DNA from: Eriocheir sinensis
Lineage: Eukaryota > Arthropoda > Malacostraca > Decapoda > Varunidae
Reading direction: 5' to 3'
Assembly (NCBI RefSeq): GCF_024679095.1
Contig: NC_066553.1
Location: 6,440,567-6,504,566 of the forward strand
DNA: 64,000 bases
Within the stretch, counting starts at the first letter, position 1, and every line of letters begins with the position of its first letter. The position numbers and the translations under genes are program-made. The notes under the pieces are model-generated. The model did not search any database. It worked only from the letters and a program-made list of their open reading frames with translations, and was not told the DNA's origin. Positions 37,620-54,388 of this stretch are shown in pieces.

Positions 37620-38030
37620 ATGCCCTCCTCCTCCTCCTCCTCCTCCTCCTCCTCTTCCCACTTCGTACTCCTTCTCCTCGTCCTCCGCCACCTCCTTTTC
37701 TCTCACTTCGTCCTAGCCCTCCTCCTCCTCTTCCTTCTTCACCTCCTCCTCATCGCCCTCCTCCTCCTCCTCCTCCTCCTCCTCCTCCTCTTTCTTCTTC
37801 ACCTCCTCCTCATCGCCCACCTCCTCCTCCTCCTCCTCCTCCTCCTCTTTCTTCTTCACCTCCTCCTCATCGCCCTCCTCCTCCTCCTCCTCCTCCTCCT
37901 CCTCCTCCTCTTCCTCCTTGCTCCTCCTCCTCCTCCTCCTCCTCCTCCTCCTCCTCCTCTTTCTTCTTCACCTCCTCCTCATCGCCCTCCTCCTCCTCCT
38001 CCTCCTCCTCACCTAGTTCTTCCGCCCTTT
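37620..38030. repeat. (TCC)n array with higher-order units
   Basis: TCC repeats of variable length are separated by a recurrent block (TTCTTCTTCACCTCCTCCTC, then ATCGCCC) at about 37733, 37795, 37852 and 37965. The 332-codon plus-strand frame over it is read-through. Confidence 0.95.
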
Positions 38031-39024
38031 GTCACTTATTAATGCAAGGGGACACGATCATTTATGCAGCATTTTCATCATTCAGGCACCTTGAAGGACG
38101 GGGGATATATATAAACCATCCATCAGGGGTGACATGTATAATAAACGATCATGTTTCTGTGTTAGATATGCATATATTTTCTGCCTTTGTTTTATTTATT
38201 TATCAATGTATTGATTTACTTGTGTCTTTATTTTTTCTACTAAAACAATGGATACTCTTCTGTCATATAAATAAACTTTTCTATTAAGATATTTAGTTTT
38301 CAGTTCATTTTTATTATATTCCACTGTCGACCAAATTTCCATCGAGATGATTTTTTCTTCATTTTATTGTTTCTTTATATTTCAGTCTGCAACACAGCAT
38401 CAAGAAGTCCATCAATAGACACTTCACTATAAACAATATAAAAACAAAACAAGAACAACTACTTTCACATGAGTGTAGATTCTGTATGGAACTTATATTA
38501 CGTCCTTCACTAGCACATTCAGCTAATCTTTACGTCTTTAATTTACTATTGGCGTGCCTAGCCATTATTGAGAGGTAAATATAAGGTGTTAGCGGCGAGG
38601 ATTCTGAGTTGGTTCATTTTATTGAATTTTATTATTTTGATAAGCGTATTTCTTTTCGCATTCAGTCGTTTTATTTTCAACACTGCCTATAGTTTCGTCA
38701 TTATCTGCTTAAACAGATTACAGATTCAGATACTGAATCGAAATTCGATTACTCAATTTATAATTTTAATATGGCAGAAAACAAAAACAGGAGGCTCGCG
38801 GTAGTCTTGTGGCTTGTCGTGGTGCGGTGTTTGTGGCTCTGGTGAGGTGTTTGTGGTGATATAGTGGTTTTGGTGGTGCCGTGATGGCGAGTAACGCTGC
38901 GGTGGAGGTGTGCAACATTTTACACATGCCGGAATTAAGTCCACTCTCATTCGCCCCTAGCCCACTTCACTGACCCTATAAGCCGTTCACCTCCAAGAGC
39001 TGTCATAAACCGTGTCCTAGGCCC

Positions 39025-39027
<3 letters not shown>
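38031..39027. other. Unassigned AT-rich region
   Basis: AT-rich, with a GGT/GTG-rich patch at 38810-38920. No gene recognised. Confidence 0.5.

Positions 39028-39074
<47 letters not shown>
39028..39074. repeat. (CA)n microsatellite
   Basis: Perfect CA tract of about 47 bp. Confidence 0.98.
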
Positions 39075-39076
<2 letters not shown>

Positions 39077-40048
39077 TACATTTATACATTTTATTATATA
39101 GTAATGCGACAATAATTCCGTGTAATGACTGAAAACAAAATTCAATTCAGTGTTGACTCTCTCTCTCTCATACATATTTGATAACCTATACCGTACCTCA
39201 ATTCTACACGTTAATAGTAATTGATATCAGGTTCTACTAAGTAAATACCGGACAGTAACGTGGTCTTTAATATAGTCTGCGTGAACCATTACATTGCAAT
39301 AGCAGTTATATAAATCTAATGTATTAATGGAATTCAAATCAGCTACTCATGTTAATTCCGCACTAGACATTATCTTCCTTTGGCTAGAAATGATATTTGA
39401 TAGGTTCATAATGTGTTTCCAACTTTATCGTATGAATTAATATTTGGTTTGCTTCTACAAATTGTATGAAAACGAAGGTTAGTGATGAGCTAACAAATCT
39501 AATTACATAGAAAACGTATAACTTACAGAGAGGAGGTTAGATTATGGAGGGAGTTTGTAACACGATACATACAATGAAGAAAAGTTGTGAAGAGCACCCG
39601 GCAAAGAAATGTTATCTGGAGTAACAACCCGTCGGTAAACCGTTTACCCGCCAGTTATATCATGATTGACTCAACTCATATGCTATCGTATGGCCTCATA
39701 TCTGAGTGGACGTCGTAAATGCACGCACAAAAAAAAAGAAAAAAAAAAGAGAGAGGAAATGGGGTAAGAAAGGGAAGACATTGTGAGATCGTTGGAATAC
39801 CGTGTTGCATAAAACTTGCTGTCTCCATAATTATTACCATGATAGCCATTTCCATTGCTCTTTTCGCTTTCATCGCATGTATGCCTTCGCTCTTCGTTCT
39901 GTTCCCTTTTGACCATATGGTTTGCCTTCCTTTCGATTTTTTTAAATGTTTATGAGTTATTTTCCACATTCATATAAATGGCCAACCACTTGGCAGAGTG
40001 TCGACCAACTAAATTTTCTCGCTGGATGTGGAGTCCTCTTTTTTTCTT
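39075..40048. other. Unassigned AT-rich region
   Basis: No gene recognised. 39979-40006 weakly resembles an internal stretch of the 14342-14690 element (GGCCAAC...TGTCG), but the match is too short to call. Confidence 0.5.
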
Positions 40049-40851
40049 TTCTTTTTTTTTTACAGCAGAGGAAACAGCTCAAGGGCAGAAAAAAAAGGAA
40101 ACTAATGAAAAAATGCCCACTACTTACTGTTTCTATAAAAGAGTTAAGAAGAGTGGCCGAAAGAGAGGGCAATTTCGGGAGGAGAGGTGTCCTGATACCC
40201 TGTTCTTGAGAGAGTTCAAGTCGTAGGCAGGAGGAAATACAGTTGAAGGAAGATTGTTCCAGAGTTTACCAGCGTGAGGGATGAAAGAGTGAAGATGCTG
40301 GTTATCTCGTGCGTAAGGGATTTGGACAGTAAAGGGATGAGCTTGAGTAGAAAGTCGTGTGTGGCGAGGCCGCGGGAGGGGGGGTGGCATGCAGTTAGCA
40401 AGTTCAGAAGAGCAGTCAGCGTGAAAATATCGATGGAAGATAGAGAGGCAACATGGCGGTGGAATTTAAGAAGTAGAATTCTATCAGTAAGAGGAGGAGA
40501 GCTGATGAGACGAAGAGCCTTAGACTCCACTCTGTCCAAGAGAGCTCTGTGAGTGGAACCCCCCCCACTCGTGAGATGCATACTCCAAACGAGGGCGGAC
40601 AAGGACCCTGTATATGGTTAGCAACTATGCAAGGGAGAGGAACTGGCAGAGATGATAAAGAACGCCGAACCTCGAGGAAGCTGAGAGAGGAGATGTGAAG
40701 TTTCCAGTTAAGATTTTGAGTTAGGGATAGACCGATGATGTTTAATGTTGAAGAAGGTGACAGGTCAGTGTTGTTGAAGAATAGGGGATAGGTGTTTAGA
40801 AGATTGTGTCGAGTTGATAGGTGGAGAAATTGAATTTTTGAGGCATTGACG
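40049..40851 (-). pseudogene. LINE-C copy: reverse transcriptase C-terminal part and 3' end
   Basis: Minus strand. Frames contain ALLDRVESKALRLISSPPLT, then in another frame PPPLPRPRHTRLSTQAHPF and the C-terminal WNNLPSTVFPPAYDLN ending in VSGHLSSRN, the typical end of a LINE ORF2. It is followed by about 100 bp of 3' UTR and a T-run (plus strand, 40049). It is cut at about 40851 in the middle of the reverse transcriptase region. There are at least two frameshifts. The C-terminal half is the best preserved of the window's LINE-C copies. Confidence 0.88.
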
Positions 40852-40856
40852 GCGAT

Positions 40857-40945
40857 CGTTTCCAGACCTCTTTAGACCAAAAGCGACCCTTTCACATTAA
40901 TACTCAAGACCTCGCGAACGGTAGAGTCGTGGGTTGTCGTTGCGT
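40857..40945 (+). mobile_element. Right-half fragment of the 14-kb TIR element
   Basis: Matches 14580-14665: AGACCTCTTT, CGACCCTTTCACAT, AAGACCTCG and TAGAGTCGTGGGT occur in the same order. It lies directly beside the truncated 5' end of LINE-C, so the LINE may have inserted into this MITE or replaced part of it. Confidence 0.65.
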
Positions 40946-41927
40946 TAGACTGTGAAATAACGTTTAAATGTTCTATCGCGAGGAGGAGTTGGTGAGCGTG
41001 GTGTGAGGCAGCCCTGTGAGGCGTGGTACAGAGGCCGAGGGGAGCAGGAAACAGCACGACACAACGGTGCGCAGCATAGCAAGACACATCTGGAGCGTTG
41101 GCTGGGCCGCTGATGGAAAATCCACCACGCCCTCTAGTGGGACTCTTGGGACGAGTATAAAGTACAAGACACACCTTACTGTTACTGCTGCTGCTGGTCC
41201 CTCCTACTCGGTGAATAAGAGGAGAGAGATAATTACTTTCTTGTGCGTGAAAAGATGCGTTCCCTGGGTCACCATTGTTTAAATCCAGAACCAAGCGTGT
41301 TTTTAATTGTGAACGCTTCCTCATATATTATATAATATTTTCACACCCTGCCTCATTTTCTCTGACAAAAGGAACAATAATGTTAATATAAAAGGAGATG
41401 TGGTTCTGTTTCTTTACTATATTATATCCAGTTGGGTTACGGCTCTGAACAAAATACAATAAATTCAGTTGTGAGGAAAACAAGACAGAATGAGATCCCA
41501 TAAAGGAGTTTCCAAGAGTTTTACAGCAGCCACGGCTCTTCAGAATACTGCACCTATTTTCTAGCATCACTTAATCTGCCACGTGGAGAGAGGGGAGGGA
41601 GAAGGAAGAGGAACAGGAGGATTAATAGGAGGAGGACGGAAGGAGGATGAAGAGAAGGAAGAAGAGGAGGAGCAGGAGAAGGGGAAAAAAGACGGTAAAG
41701 AATACATGTTGTGTTTTGCAGCCCCGGAGTGTAGCTACGTGGTGTTAGAATGCGGCAGGTATGCAGAATCTTAGCAGCAGAAAATACTCCTGGCTGATCC
41801 CTTATTATGGTGGAGATATAATTTATTAGACAGGCAATCATCTATTTATATCCCTTAGGATGTAGTTAGTTTAAAGTTGCACCATAATTATAAATTCCAT
41901 TATTACAGTACCAGTAACTCTGATTTT

Positions 41928-41932
<5 letters not shown>
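40946..41932. other. Unassigned region
   Basis: No gene or element recognised. 41590-41700 is GGA/GAA-rich. Confidence 0.5.
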
Positions 41933-41975
<43 letters not shown>

Positions 41976-42057
41976 AATGAGATCCACAGCTCATTCGGGG
42001 AGAGTACTGGTTGGCAGTCGTGAGTTCAGAGAGTAAAATTTAATAATCATGGTAAAT

Positions 42058-42098
<41 letters not shown>
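41933..42098. repeat. Two (CA)n tracts 85 bp apart
   Basis: CA tracts at about 41933-41973 and 42059-42098, with unique sequence between. Confidence 0.96.
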
Positions 42099-43696
<1,598 letters not shown>

Positions 43697-43821
43697 AATA
43701 CCAATAAAGTCGTGAATGAGTGGAAGAGGTTTGGCAGCATTTTTGTTTGTGCCAATACGACAGATACAATAAAAAAAAAAAAAGATATGATAATTCATGG
43801 TTAGTAAGATAAAGTGGCGTT

Positions 43822-43895
43822 AGATTTACATGAGCTGTCTTGCGTAGGCCTACTGGCCTCTTACAGACTCATTATGCTTTTATTTTCTTATGTAA
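43822..43895 (+). mobile_element. CR1-like 3'-tail fragment
   Basis: GAGCTGTCTTGCGTAGGCC, then CTGGCCTCTTACAGACTC and TTATTTTCTTATGTA. This is the end of a CR1-type ORF2 (ELSCVGLLA in one frame), its 3' end and tail. It resembles the end of 59755-60200 (GAGCTGCCTTGTGTAG...). Confidence 0.6.
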
Positions 43896-45679
<1,784 letters not shown>

Positions 45680-45960
45680 CTGGACACTGCGCAGTACATC
45701 ACACCACAGCTAACACAACTTACAATAAAACCCGATGCAGAACTATGGGCAACACATAGCAAAGCAACATGCAACACAGCCCAGCAGAGCACAACAAAGT
45801 ACACCACAGCACACACTGAGGCTCAACACAACATAGCCCAGCCTGGCATTACATAGCATAACGTAACAGAGCACATCATTGGGTATCATACTATTCGACG
45901 TGTCAGTACAACACACCTTAAAAATCATATTTCAACAATTTCGACACGCAATACCAGGTC
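45680..45960. repeat. Degenerate CACAGCACAAC-type low-complexity tract
   Basis: Irregular repetition of 5-10-bp units such as CACAACA, ACACAGC and ACATAGC. Minus-strand Cys/Val/Leu-rich frames over it are read-through. Confidence 0.7.
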
Positions 45961-46477
45961 ATCAAGCACCTCAGGAACTCATAAGAAAACAACATATCGT
46001 CGCAGTTCAACACAGGTAGGTACAACCCACTACATTATAGATAGTACAATCTCAACACTATAGTCTATTCATTTGGGCAAGGCCACTCACGGTAGCTTAA
46101 CCCCAGCGACTCCACTTCCCCCACAGATAATCAATCATGCACTTCGCCTTGCCACACCGATGTCACGACCATCACGATATCAGGATCAAGAGGACCACAA
46201 CCTTTATTACCACTTCAACAAAACACACACAAACACACACACACTCACAAAAAACAGGGAAGACGACAGCGATGTTAACAGTCACGAATAACGGCGCGAT
46301 CAACTCTCATTCGTATAAAAATTCGTACATCTTTCTCTCCCTTTTTTTTTTTTCTCTCCTTCCCTCCCTTTCAGTATCACAGACGTGTAATTAGCTGGCA
46401 TAAGACCTCATTGAAAAATCTCAAGATGCTGATGTGGACAGAATCAAACAAGGGGGTAGGAGAAGAAAATGTTAGGA
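45961..46477. other. Unassigned region
   Basis: A short CA-rich patch lies at about 46220-46250. Nothing else was recognised. Confidence 0.5.
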
Positions 46478-47905
46478 TTTTTTTTTTACAACAAAGGAGA
46501 CAGTTCAAGGATGATGAAAAAAAGCCCGCTACTCACTGCTCCTAAAAAGAGTGCAGAGGACTGGCCGAAAGAGAGGTCAATTTCAGGAGGAGAGGTGTCC
46601 TGAGACCCTACTCTTGAAAAAGTTCAAGTCGCATGCAGGAGGAAATACAGATGAAGGAAGATTTTCCAAAGTTTTACAGCGTGAGGGATGAAAGAGTGAA
46701 GATGCTGGTTAACTCTTGCGTAAGAGATTTGGACAGTAAAGGGATGAGCTTGAGTAGAAAGTCGTGTGCGACGAGGCCGCGGGAGGGGGGGAGGCATGCA
46801 TTTAGCAAGTTCAGAAGAGCAGTCAGCGTGAAAATAGCGATAGATGATAGAAAGAGAGGCAACATGGCGGTGGAGTTTCAGAGGTAGAAGACTATCAGTA
46901 AGAGGAGGAGAGCTGATGAGACGAAGAACCTTAGACTCCACTCTGTCCAGAAGAGCTGTGTGAGTGGAGCCCCCCCACACGTGAGATGCATACTCCATAC
47001 GAGGGCGGACAAGGCCCCTGTATATGGATAGCAACTGTGCAGGGGAGAAGAAATGGCGGAGACGATACAGACCGTCCAACCTCGAGGAAGCTGATTTAGT
47101 GAGAGAGGAGATGTGAAGTTTCCAGTTAAGGTTTTGAGTAAAGCATAGACCGAGGATATTTAGTGTTGAAGAAGGTGACAGCTGAGTGTTGTCGAAGAAT
47201 AGGGGATAGGTGTTTGGAAGATTGTGTCGAGTTGATAGGTGGAGAAATTGAGTTTTTGAGGCATTGTGGGACAGAAGGTTCCGTTTACCCCAATCGGAAA
47301 TGATAGCAAGGTATGAGGTTAAGCGTTCTGCTGCCTCCAGTCTGGAGTCTTGTAATTCCTGTTGAGAGGGTCTTCTGTTGAAAAAAAAGTTGAATAATGC
47401 AGAGTGGAGTCGTCAGCGTATGAGTGGATAGGACAGTTTGTTATGGAAAGATCATTGATGAATAACAGGAAGAGAGTGGGTGATAGGACAGAGCCCAGGG
47501 AGGGAGGCAAAGACACATTCAATATCTTTTGAAAAGGCATCCAATGTAACGTATAGAAGTCACTCCTTTCCCACAAGCCTCTTCGGCGGGTCCAGAGGAT
47601 GTACTGGAGCGATAGGACAAGATATAGAAATAAGTTTGTGATCGGAGGAGTCCAACAGAGAGAACAGTTTGACAGAGTAAGCAGAAGGGTTAGAGGTAAG
47701 GAAGAGGTCTAATATGTTGGGCCTGTCTCCAAGACGGTCGGGAATACGTGTAGGGAGCTGAACCAACTGCTCGAGGTCGTTGCGGAGAGCAAAGGTGTAG
47801 GCTTGTTCACCAGGCTGGTCAGTGAAAGAGGATGAAAGCCAAAGTTGGTGGTGAACATTGAAATCTCCAAATAAAACGTCAATGAAACAGGAGGGGGAAA
47901 ATATG
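46478..47905 (-). pseudogene. LINE-C copy with endonuclease joined to reverse transcriptase
   Basis: Minus strand, the most informative copy of the family. It starts in the endonuclease with [14 protein letters not shown] (GDFN metal-site block, about 47860) and continues to [12 protein letters not shown] and SSDHKLISI (catalytic SDH block, about 47640). About 70 bases on, the frame is already at the polymerase core LSPTLFLLFINDL...SYADD (YADD codons at 47409-47420). About 1 kb that normally joins the two domains is therefore missing. Downstream are LDGLYRLRHFFSPAQLLSIY, RPRMEYASHVWGG and the C-terminus in shifted frames, then a 3' UTR and a T-run at 46478. It belongs to the Jockey/I-like LINEs in a broad sense. 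I cannot assign the clade. Confidence 0.88.
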
Positions 47906-48360
47906 CTGAATTGCACTCACCATGTATTAAGGTAAATCAGATACAGTAAAAAGATATACTATATGCATCAGGCATACATATGTATTAGATGAATGTAAAA
48001 GCGTAAATTTGCACCGCCAGGGAACAAGTTACCAGAAAGTTCCTGGTTGTCAGTTAGGTCTATTAATGCGTGATCGTAATGAACAACCGTTGCACTCAAT
48101 TAACACTTCTCTAACTGTAACTTTACTGCGCAGCTTTATTTTGGTTTACTAGTTAAATGTTTCCATTAATTGTTGCATATTTATTTTTTGTGTCGCATTT
48201 TCGCTTGATAATTCTGCTGGGGAAAATTAGAGGCTTAGATTGGTAAAGTTTGAAGAAAATAATGCTGAAACTGAGTCTGTAAGTAGGGAAGGAGTACATA
48301 AAAGAAGACGAGATATTGCGCCTCTTTAGGGATAAAGTTGCTCAACTGAGCACGCGCGCG

Positions 48361-48363
<3 letters not shown>
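47906..48363. other. Unassigned region
   Basis: No gene. An alternating CG run (CACGCGCGCGCG, 48350-48361) directly precedes the GT tract. Confidence 0.55.

Positions 48364-48430
<67 letters not shown>
48364..48430. repeat. (GT)n microsatellite
   Basis: Perfect GT tract of about 67 bp, adjoining a short (CG)n run. Alternating purine-pyrimidine sequence of this type can adopt Z-DNA. Confidence 0.97.
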
Positions 48431-48545
48431 GTACTGAAAGATTCATGACAAACAAATATGCTGATGCAAGAAATCTGGAACAGAAAAATGCTTTTTGGAG
48501 AATGAGGAATGGAAGATTAAATGCAGGGGAGCCGAGTGGTGAGTG

Positions 48546-48716
<171 letters not shown>

Positions 48717-48750
48717 CGATTCTGCAGTTCACCTCCTCCATCTTTCTCCC

Positions 48751-48838
48751 CTTGCCGCGTGCATATTCCCATTCTCTCTACTAATATTGAAAAAAAAATA
48801 CTTTGCCGCGTGCATATTCCCATTCTCTCTACTAATTG
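48751..48838. repeat. 52-bp tandem duplication
   Basis: TTGCCGCGTGCATATTCCC with the following ATTCTCTCTACTAAT occurs twice in succession. Confidence 0.93.
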
Positions 48839-49239
48839 AAAACCATCAAAAATGCTTTATACAGGAAACTATACTAGATAACATTGCTACAAAACATGTA
48901 TTACAATATTTGGCTTCTATTGTTGTGATGTTACCCAAGGTGAAGAAAACCTCTTTACCTTGATGATACCTTTCCCCGTCCCCTCTCAGCACTAACACAC
49001 AGCCTCTCGTTTTATTTTACCACATAACCACTTTCCTCTTCATTCTCCCTTCACTGTTTTCCCTCCCATTACCTCGCCTGAACAGCCATGCTCTGAAATT
49101 ACGAGAAAATTCAATTTGCTCGCCAGGAATGAGCCAAATGTGTACTTTCAATTCCCAGAAACAGCCCAGCCCTCGGCCAAGTGGCGGGCGATGAAAGAGT
49201 GTGATGAAGAGTGTGTTTGTCCGCCCGAGCATGGCAGCC
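48839..49239. other. Unassigned region
   Basis: No gene or element recognised. Confidence 0.5.
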
Positions 49240-49550
49240 CAGCGGTGTGGTGGTGGTGGCTGTGTTGGTGATGGTCATGATGGCAGTGTTGGTGGAGCTG
49301 GATGACTGCGTGATGCCTAAATGATTGCTTGATGTGATGTGGTGAAGGGAGGAGGGGGAGAAAAGGAAAGCCTGGGTTATATGGTTTTAGGGTGTAGTGA
49401 TGGCTGTGGTGGTGGTTGTGTTGGTGATGGTCATGACGGCAGTGTTGGTGGAGCTGGATGACTGCGTGATGCCTAAATGATTGCTTGATGTTATGTGGTG
49501 AAGGGAGGAGGGAGAGAAAAAGGAAAGCTTGGGTTATATGGTTTTACGAA
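49240..49550. repeat. 156-bp tandem duplication
   Basis: The block with GTTGGTGATGGTCATGA at 49264 recurs at 49420. It continues through GAGCTGGATGACTGCGTGAT and GGGTTATATGGTTTTA with only a few differences. Confidence 0.93.
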
Positions 49551-49734
49551 AATTAGATAAGTTTAACATCGAAGTATTGTTTTAAGTTGGCAGTTGTTGC
49601 TTGGATGTTAGTGTGGTGGATTTACGGAGGCTGGTACTACTAAATGCGGCATTACTTTTGAAGCGACACTAGAAGACTTACTGTCATTTGTACTCCACTT
49701 TTACTTTACACTATTATTTTTTACTTCGAATGAC

Positions 49735-49739
<5 letters not shown>

Positions 49740-49819
<80 letters not shown>
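49740..49819. repeat. (CT)n microsatellite
   Basis: Perfect CT tract of about 80 bp. Confidence 0.98.
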
Positions 49820-49822
<3 letters not shown>

Positions 49823-50297
49823 CCTTGTCATCTATTTTCGTCTGTCCAGCTATCAGTTTTTATCTCCGGTTCCTTCACCCCAACACGCGCGGCCCGCACC
49901 CACTCACACCCATCCGCCAGACCCCAAAAATTCCAGACACTCTCCCCGCCTGGCATTGTTACATTCCTTAATAACACCTCCCCGCCTCCTTCACTAACAC
50001 GGTGTATTGCCAACATGATGAGGTACTTCCTTTGTGCCTCCCCTAACACTTCCCAGTCTCCTAAACTAACACCGTGTATTGCCATCACGGCCCGGAGCCT
50101 CCCGTTGTGATTGCTGGCACAAGGGATGATATATTATATTTTGACTGTCTGAGTCTAAGAACCCTTCCCCTCACTCTCCCTTCTTCTACAGCCACGCTCA
50201 CCTGTTTTTTTCTTGCTACTGTTAAGCATCATAGTGTTCGTTCTTGAAGCTGTGGCCATATCGCCTTTACCTCCCCTTCCTCCTCTCCCTCCTCGTC
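49820..50297. other. Unassigned region
   Basis: The phrase CTAACAC(G/C)GTGTATTGCCA occurs twice (about 49994 and 50064) in a C-rich context, a weak 70-bp duplication. No gene. Confidence 0.55.
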
Positions 50298-50424
50298 ATC
50301 CCCTCCTCCTCCTCCTCCTCCTCCTTCTCCTCCCCTCCATCTCCTCCCCTTCCTCCTCCTCCTCCTCCTCCTCCCCGCCATCTCCTCCTCCTCCTCCTCC
50401 TCCTCCTCCTCCTCCTCCTCCTCC

Positions 50425-50455
<31 letters not shown>
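50298..50455. repeat. (TCC)n-(CAT)n trinucleotide array
   Basis: TCC/CTC arrays interrupted by CCATC blocks, then an ATC/CAT run (50427-50455). Confidence 0.95.
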
Positions 50456-50470
50456 TGTCATCATTATTAT

Positions 50471-50907
<437 letters not shown>

Positions 50908-50918
50908 CCGAGCAGTCT

Positions 50919-50976
50919 ACTAACGGCACCGTACCGTATAGCTGGTACCGTTAGTACCGGTACTGGTACCGGTACC
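50919..50976. repeat. Clustered GGTACC palindromes
   Basis: ACTAACGGCACC (50919-50930) pairs with GGTACCGTTAGT (50944-50955) with one mismatch. The perfect palindrome GGTACCGGTACC follows at 50965-50976. The cluster starts 11 bp after the right arm of the 57-bp inverted repeat. Confidence 0.8.
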
Positions 50977-52640
<1,664 letters not shown>

Positions 52641-52816
52641 AACTCTCATGAGCAATATTTAGCTTTTATTAGAAAAGTGAACAGCATCTTAATGAAATAT
52701 TTGAATGTGGAGTCCTTAAAATGCTTAGTCTTGTTTCCATATTTCTTTTCCTGCGAATTGTCCCCAAATTTATATTTAATACTACCTTTCCAAGTGTCTC
52801 TGCTAAAGCTCTGCTC

Positions 52817-52818
<2 letters not shown>

Positions 52819-52861
<43 letters not shown>

Positions 52862-52865
52862 CGTA

Positions 52866-52938
<73 letters not shown>
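52819..52938. repeat. (GT)n and (CT)n microsatellites
   Basis: GT tract 52819-52860, ten bases of other sequence, then CT tract 52871-52938. Confidence 0.97.
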
Positions 52939-52940
<2 letters not shown>

Positions 52941-53252
52941 CTGGTGGCACGCCTCAATCGTGAATTCGTCGTCCTCCGCCTTCCTTTCCTCCTAAGAGTG
53001 AGGTGCAACTTTTCGCTTTCAGGATCTGTGTGAGTAAACTTCAGGCAGCTATTTCACGCCGCCTCGTGCTCGGCTCTCCTTTGCTGCTCTCTCTTCCCTT
53101 ACGTCCTTCCTCCTCCCAAGGACTTCAGTCATCCACATCTGTCCCTGCAACATTTTCTCCCTTTTATATTTATATTTCCCTTCGTTCCACATCTCCCGCA
53201 CGTATTTCCCTCTGTTTATCATCTCTTTCTTATACCTTCCCCCGTACCAGAC

Positions 53253-54380
53253 CATTGCCGTCTCGATAAAGAAGACCTGACAGCTCAAAAGTATGAGTCA
53301 TCCAAGTAAGGCCGAGAGTGTCCAGCGCTCTCCAACTAAATTTTTTTTTTTATGCATAATTATCATTGTGGAAAATAAAAAAAATTCTGTGTTAAATAAA
53401 GATTTTTCAACATTAATATTTTATAAACATCATCAAATTTGACATAAATTAGAGGAAAATAAATAAGATATATTATAAGGAGAGGGGGAAATATTCACAC
53501 AAAAAATATATAAATACATTGACAGTCGTAACTGGGTACTCCTATTAGTTTGATTTGTCACCGTTTCTAAATATCTCTTTTTGACATTCATAACGGTGCC
53601 GTTACAATTACTCCATTCAACAAGCCGATCCTTGATCCCGGCACTAGGCTACTCAGTCACCCGCTATCTGGCAACTACGAGTGAGGGGGATGCTACAGTC
53701 GTCTTTCTACCACCTCCGTTCCTGGGACAAAATTAATTACTTACTCATAAAATGGCCCCATGGATCTCAGTGTTAACATGGTATATTTTATTGTTATATT
53801 TAAAAAAAAAAAAAGATATAATCGTATAATAGCAATGAAATAGTTTACGTTTATAATATATGGCTTCGAAATGTGAGACTGAGATTCACCACTCAGCGGT
53901 GGTGCACTCTATAGTACCTCTATGTAACTTGCAGGTGCCAGATAGCAGGTGACTGAGTTGCCTATAATAATATAGGGATGGAGGATGGGCTTGTTGAATT
54001 CAGTAATTGTAACGACAGCGTTATGAATGTCAAAAAGAGATATTCAGAAACGGTGACAAATCAAAATAATAGGCGTCTACCCAGTTACGACTGTTAATAT
54101 ATTTATATAACTTTTTTGTGTGAATATTTCTCCCTCTCCTTATACAATATCTTATTTATTTTCCTCTATTTTAAGTCTAATTTGATGATGTTTATAAGAT
54201 ATCGATGTTGGAAAACCTGTATTTATCACAGAAAATGTATATTTAACACAAAAATATGCATTAAAACACACAAAAAGTAACATTTTAGTTGGAGAGCGCG
54301 AGACACACTCGGCCTTACCTGGATGACTCATTGGCAAAGAATCCAGCAAGCTGTCAGGCCTTCTCTATCGAGACGGCAAA
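53253..54380. mobile_element. 1,128-bp foldback transposon-like element
   Basis: The left arm (53253-53680) and right arm (53930-54380) are long inverted repeats, about 80-85% identical by eye. Shared landmarks include TTGCCGTCTCGAT, GACCTGACAGCT-type, GAGTCATCCA, GCTCTCCAACTAAA, TATAAACATCATCAAATT, ATATCTCTTTTTGACATTCA and CTCAGTCACC. The central 249 bp is unrelated and non-coding. The octamer TACCAGAC stands immediately outside both ends (53245-53252 and 54381-54388), an exact 8-bp target-site duplication. Size, long arms and duplication length fit a non-autonomous hAT-type or Foldback-like element. The superfamily is inferred from the duplication length only. Confidence 0.88.
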
Positions 54381-54388
54381 TACCAGAC

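Noticed and set aside
37289..38287. 332-codon open frame with Pro and Ser runs
   Set aside because: Runs through a LINE-C 3' end and a TCC array; no independent coding evidence.
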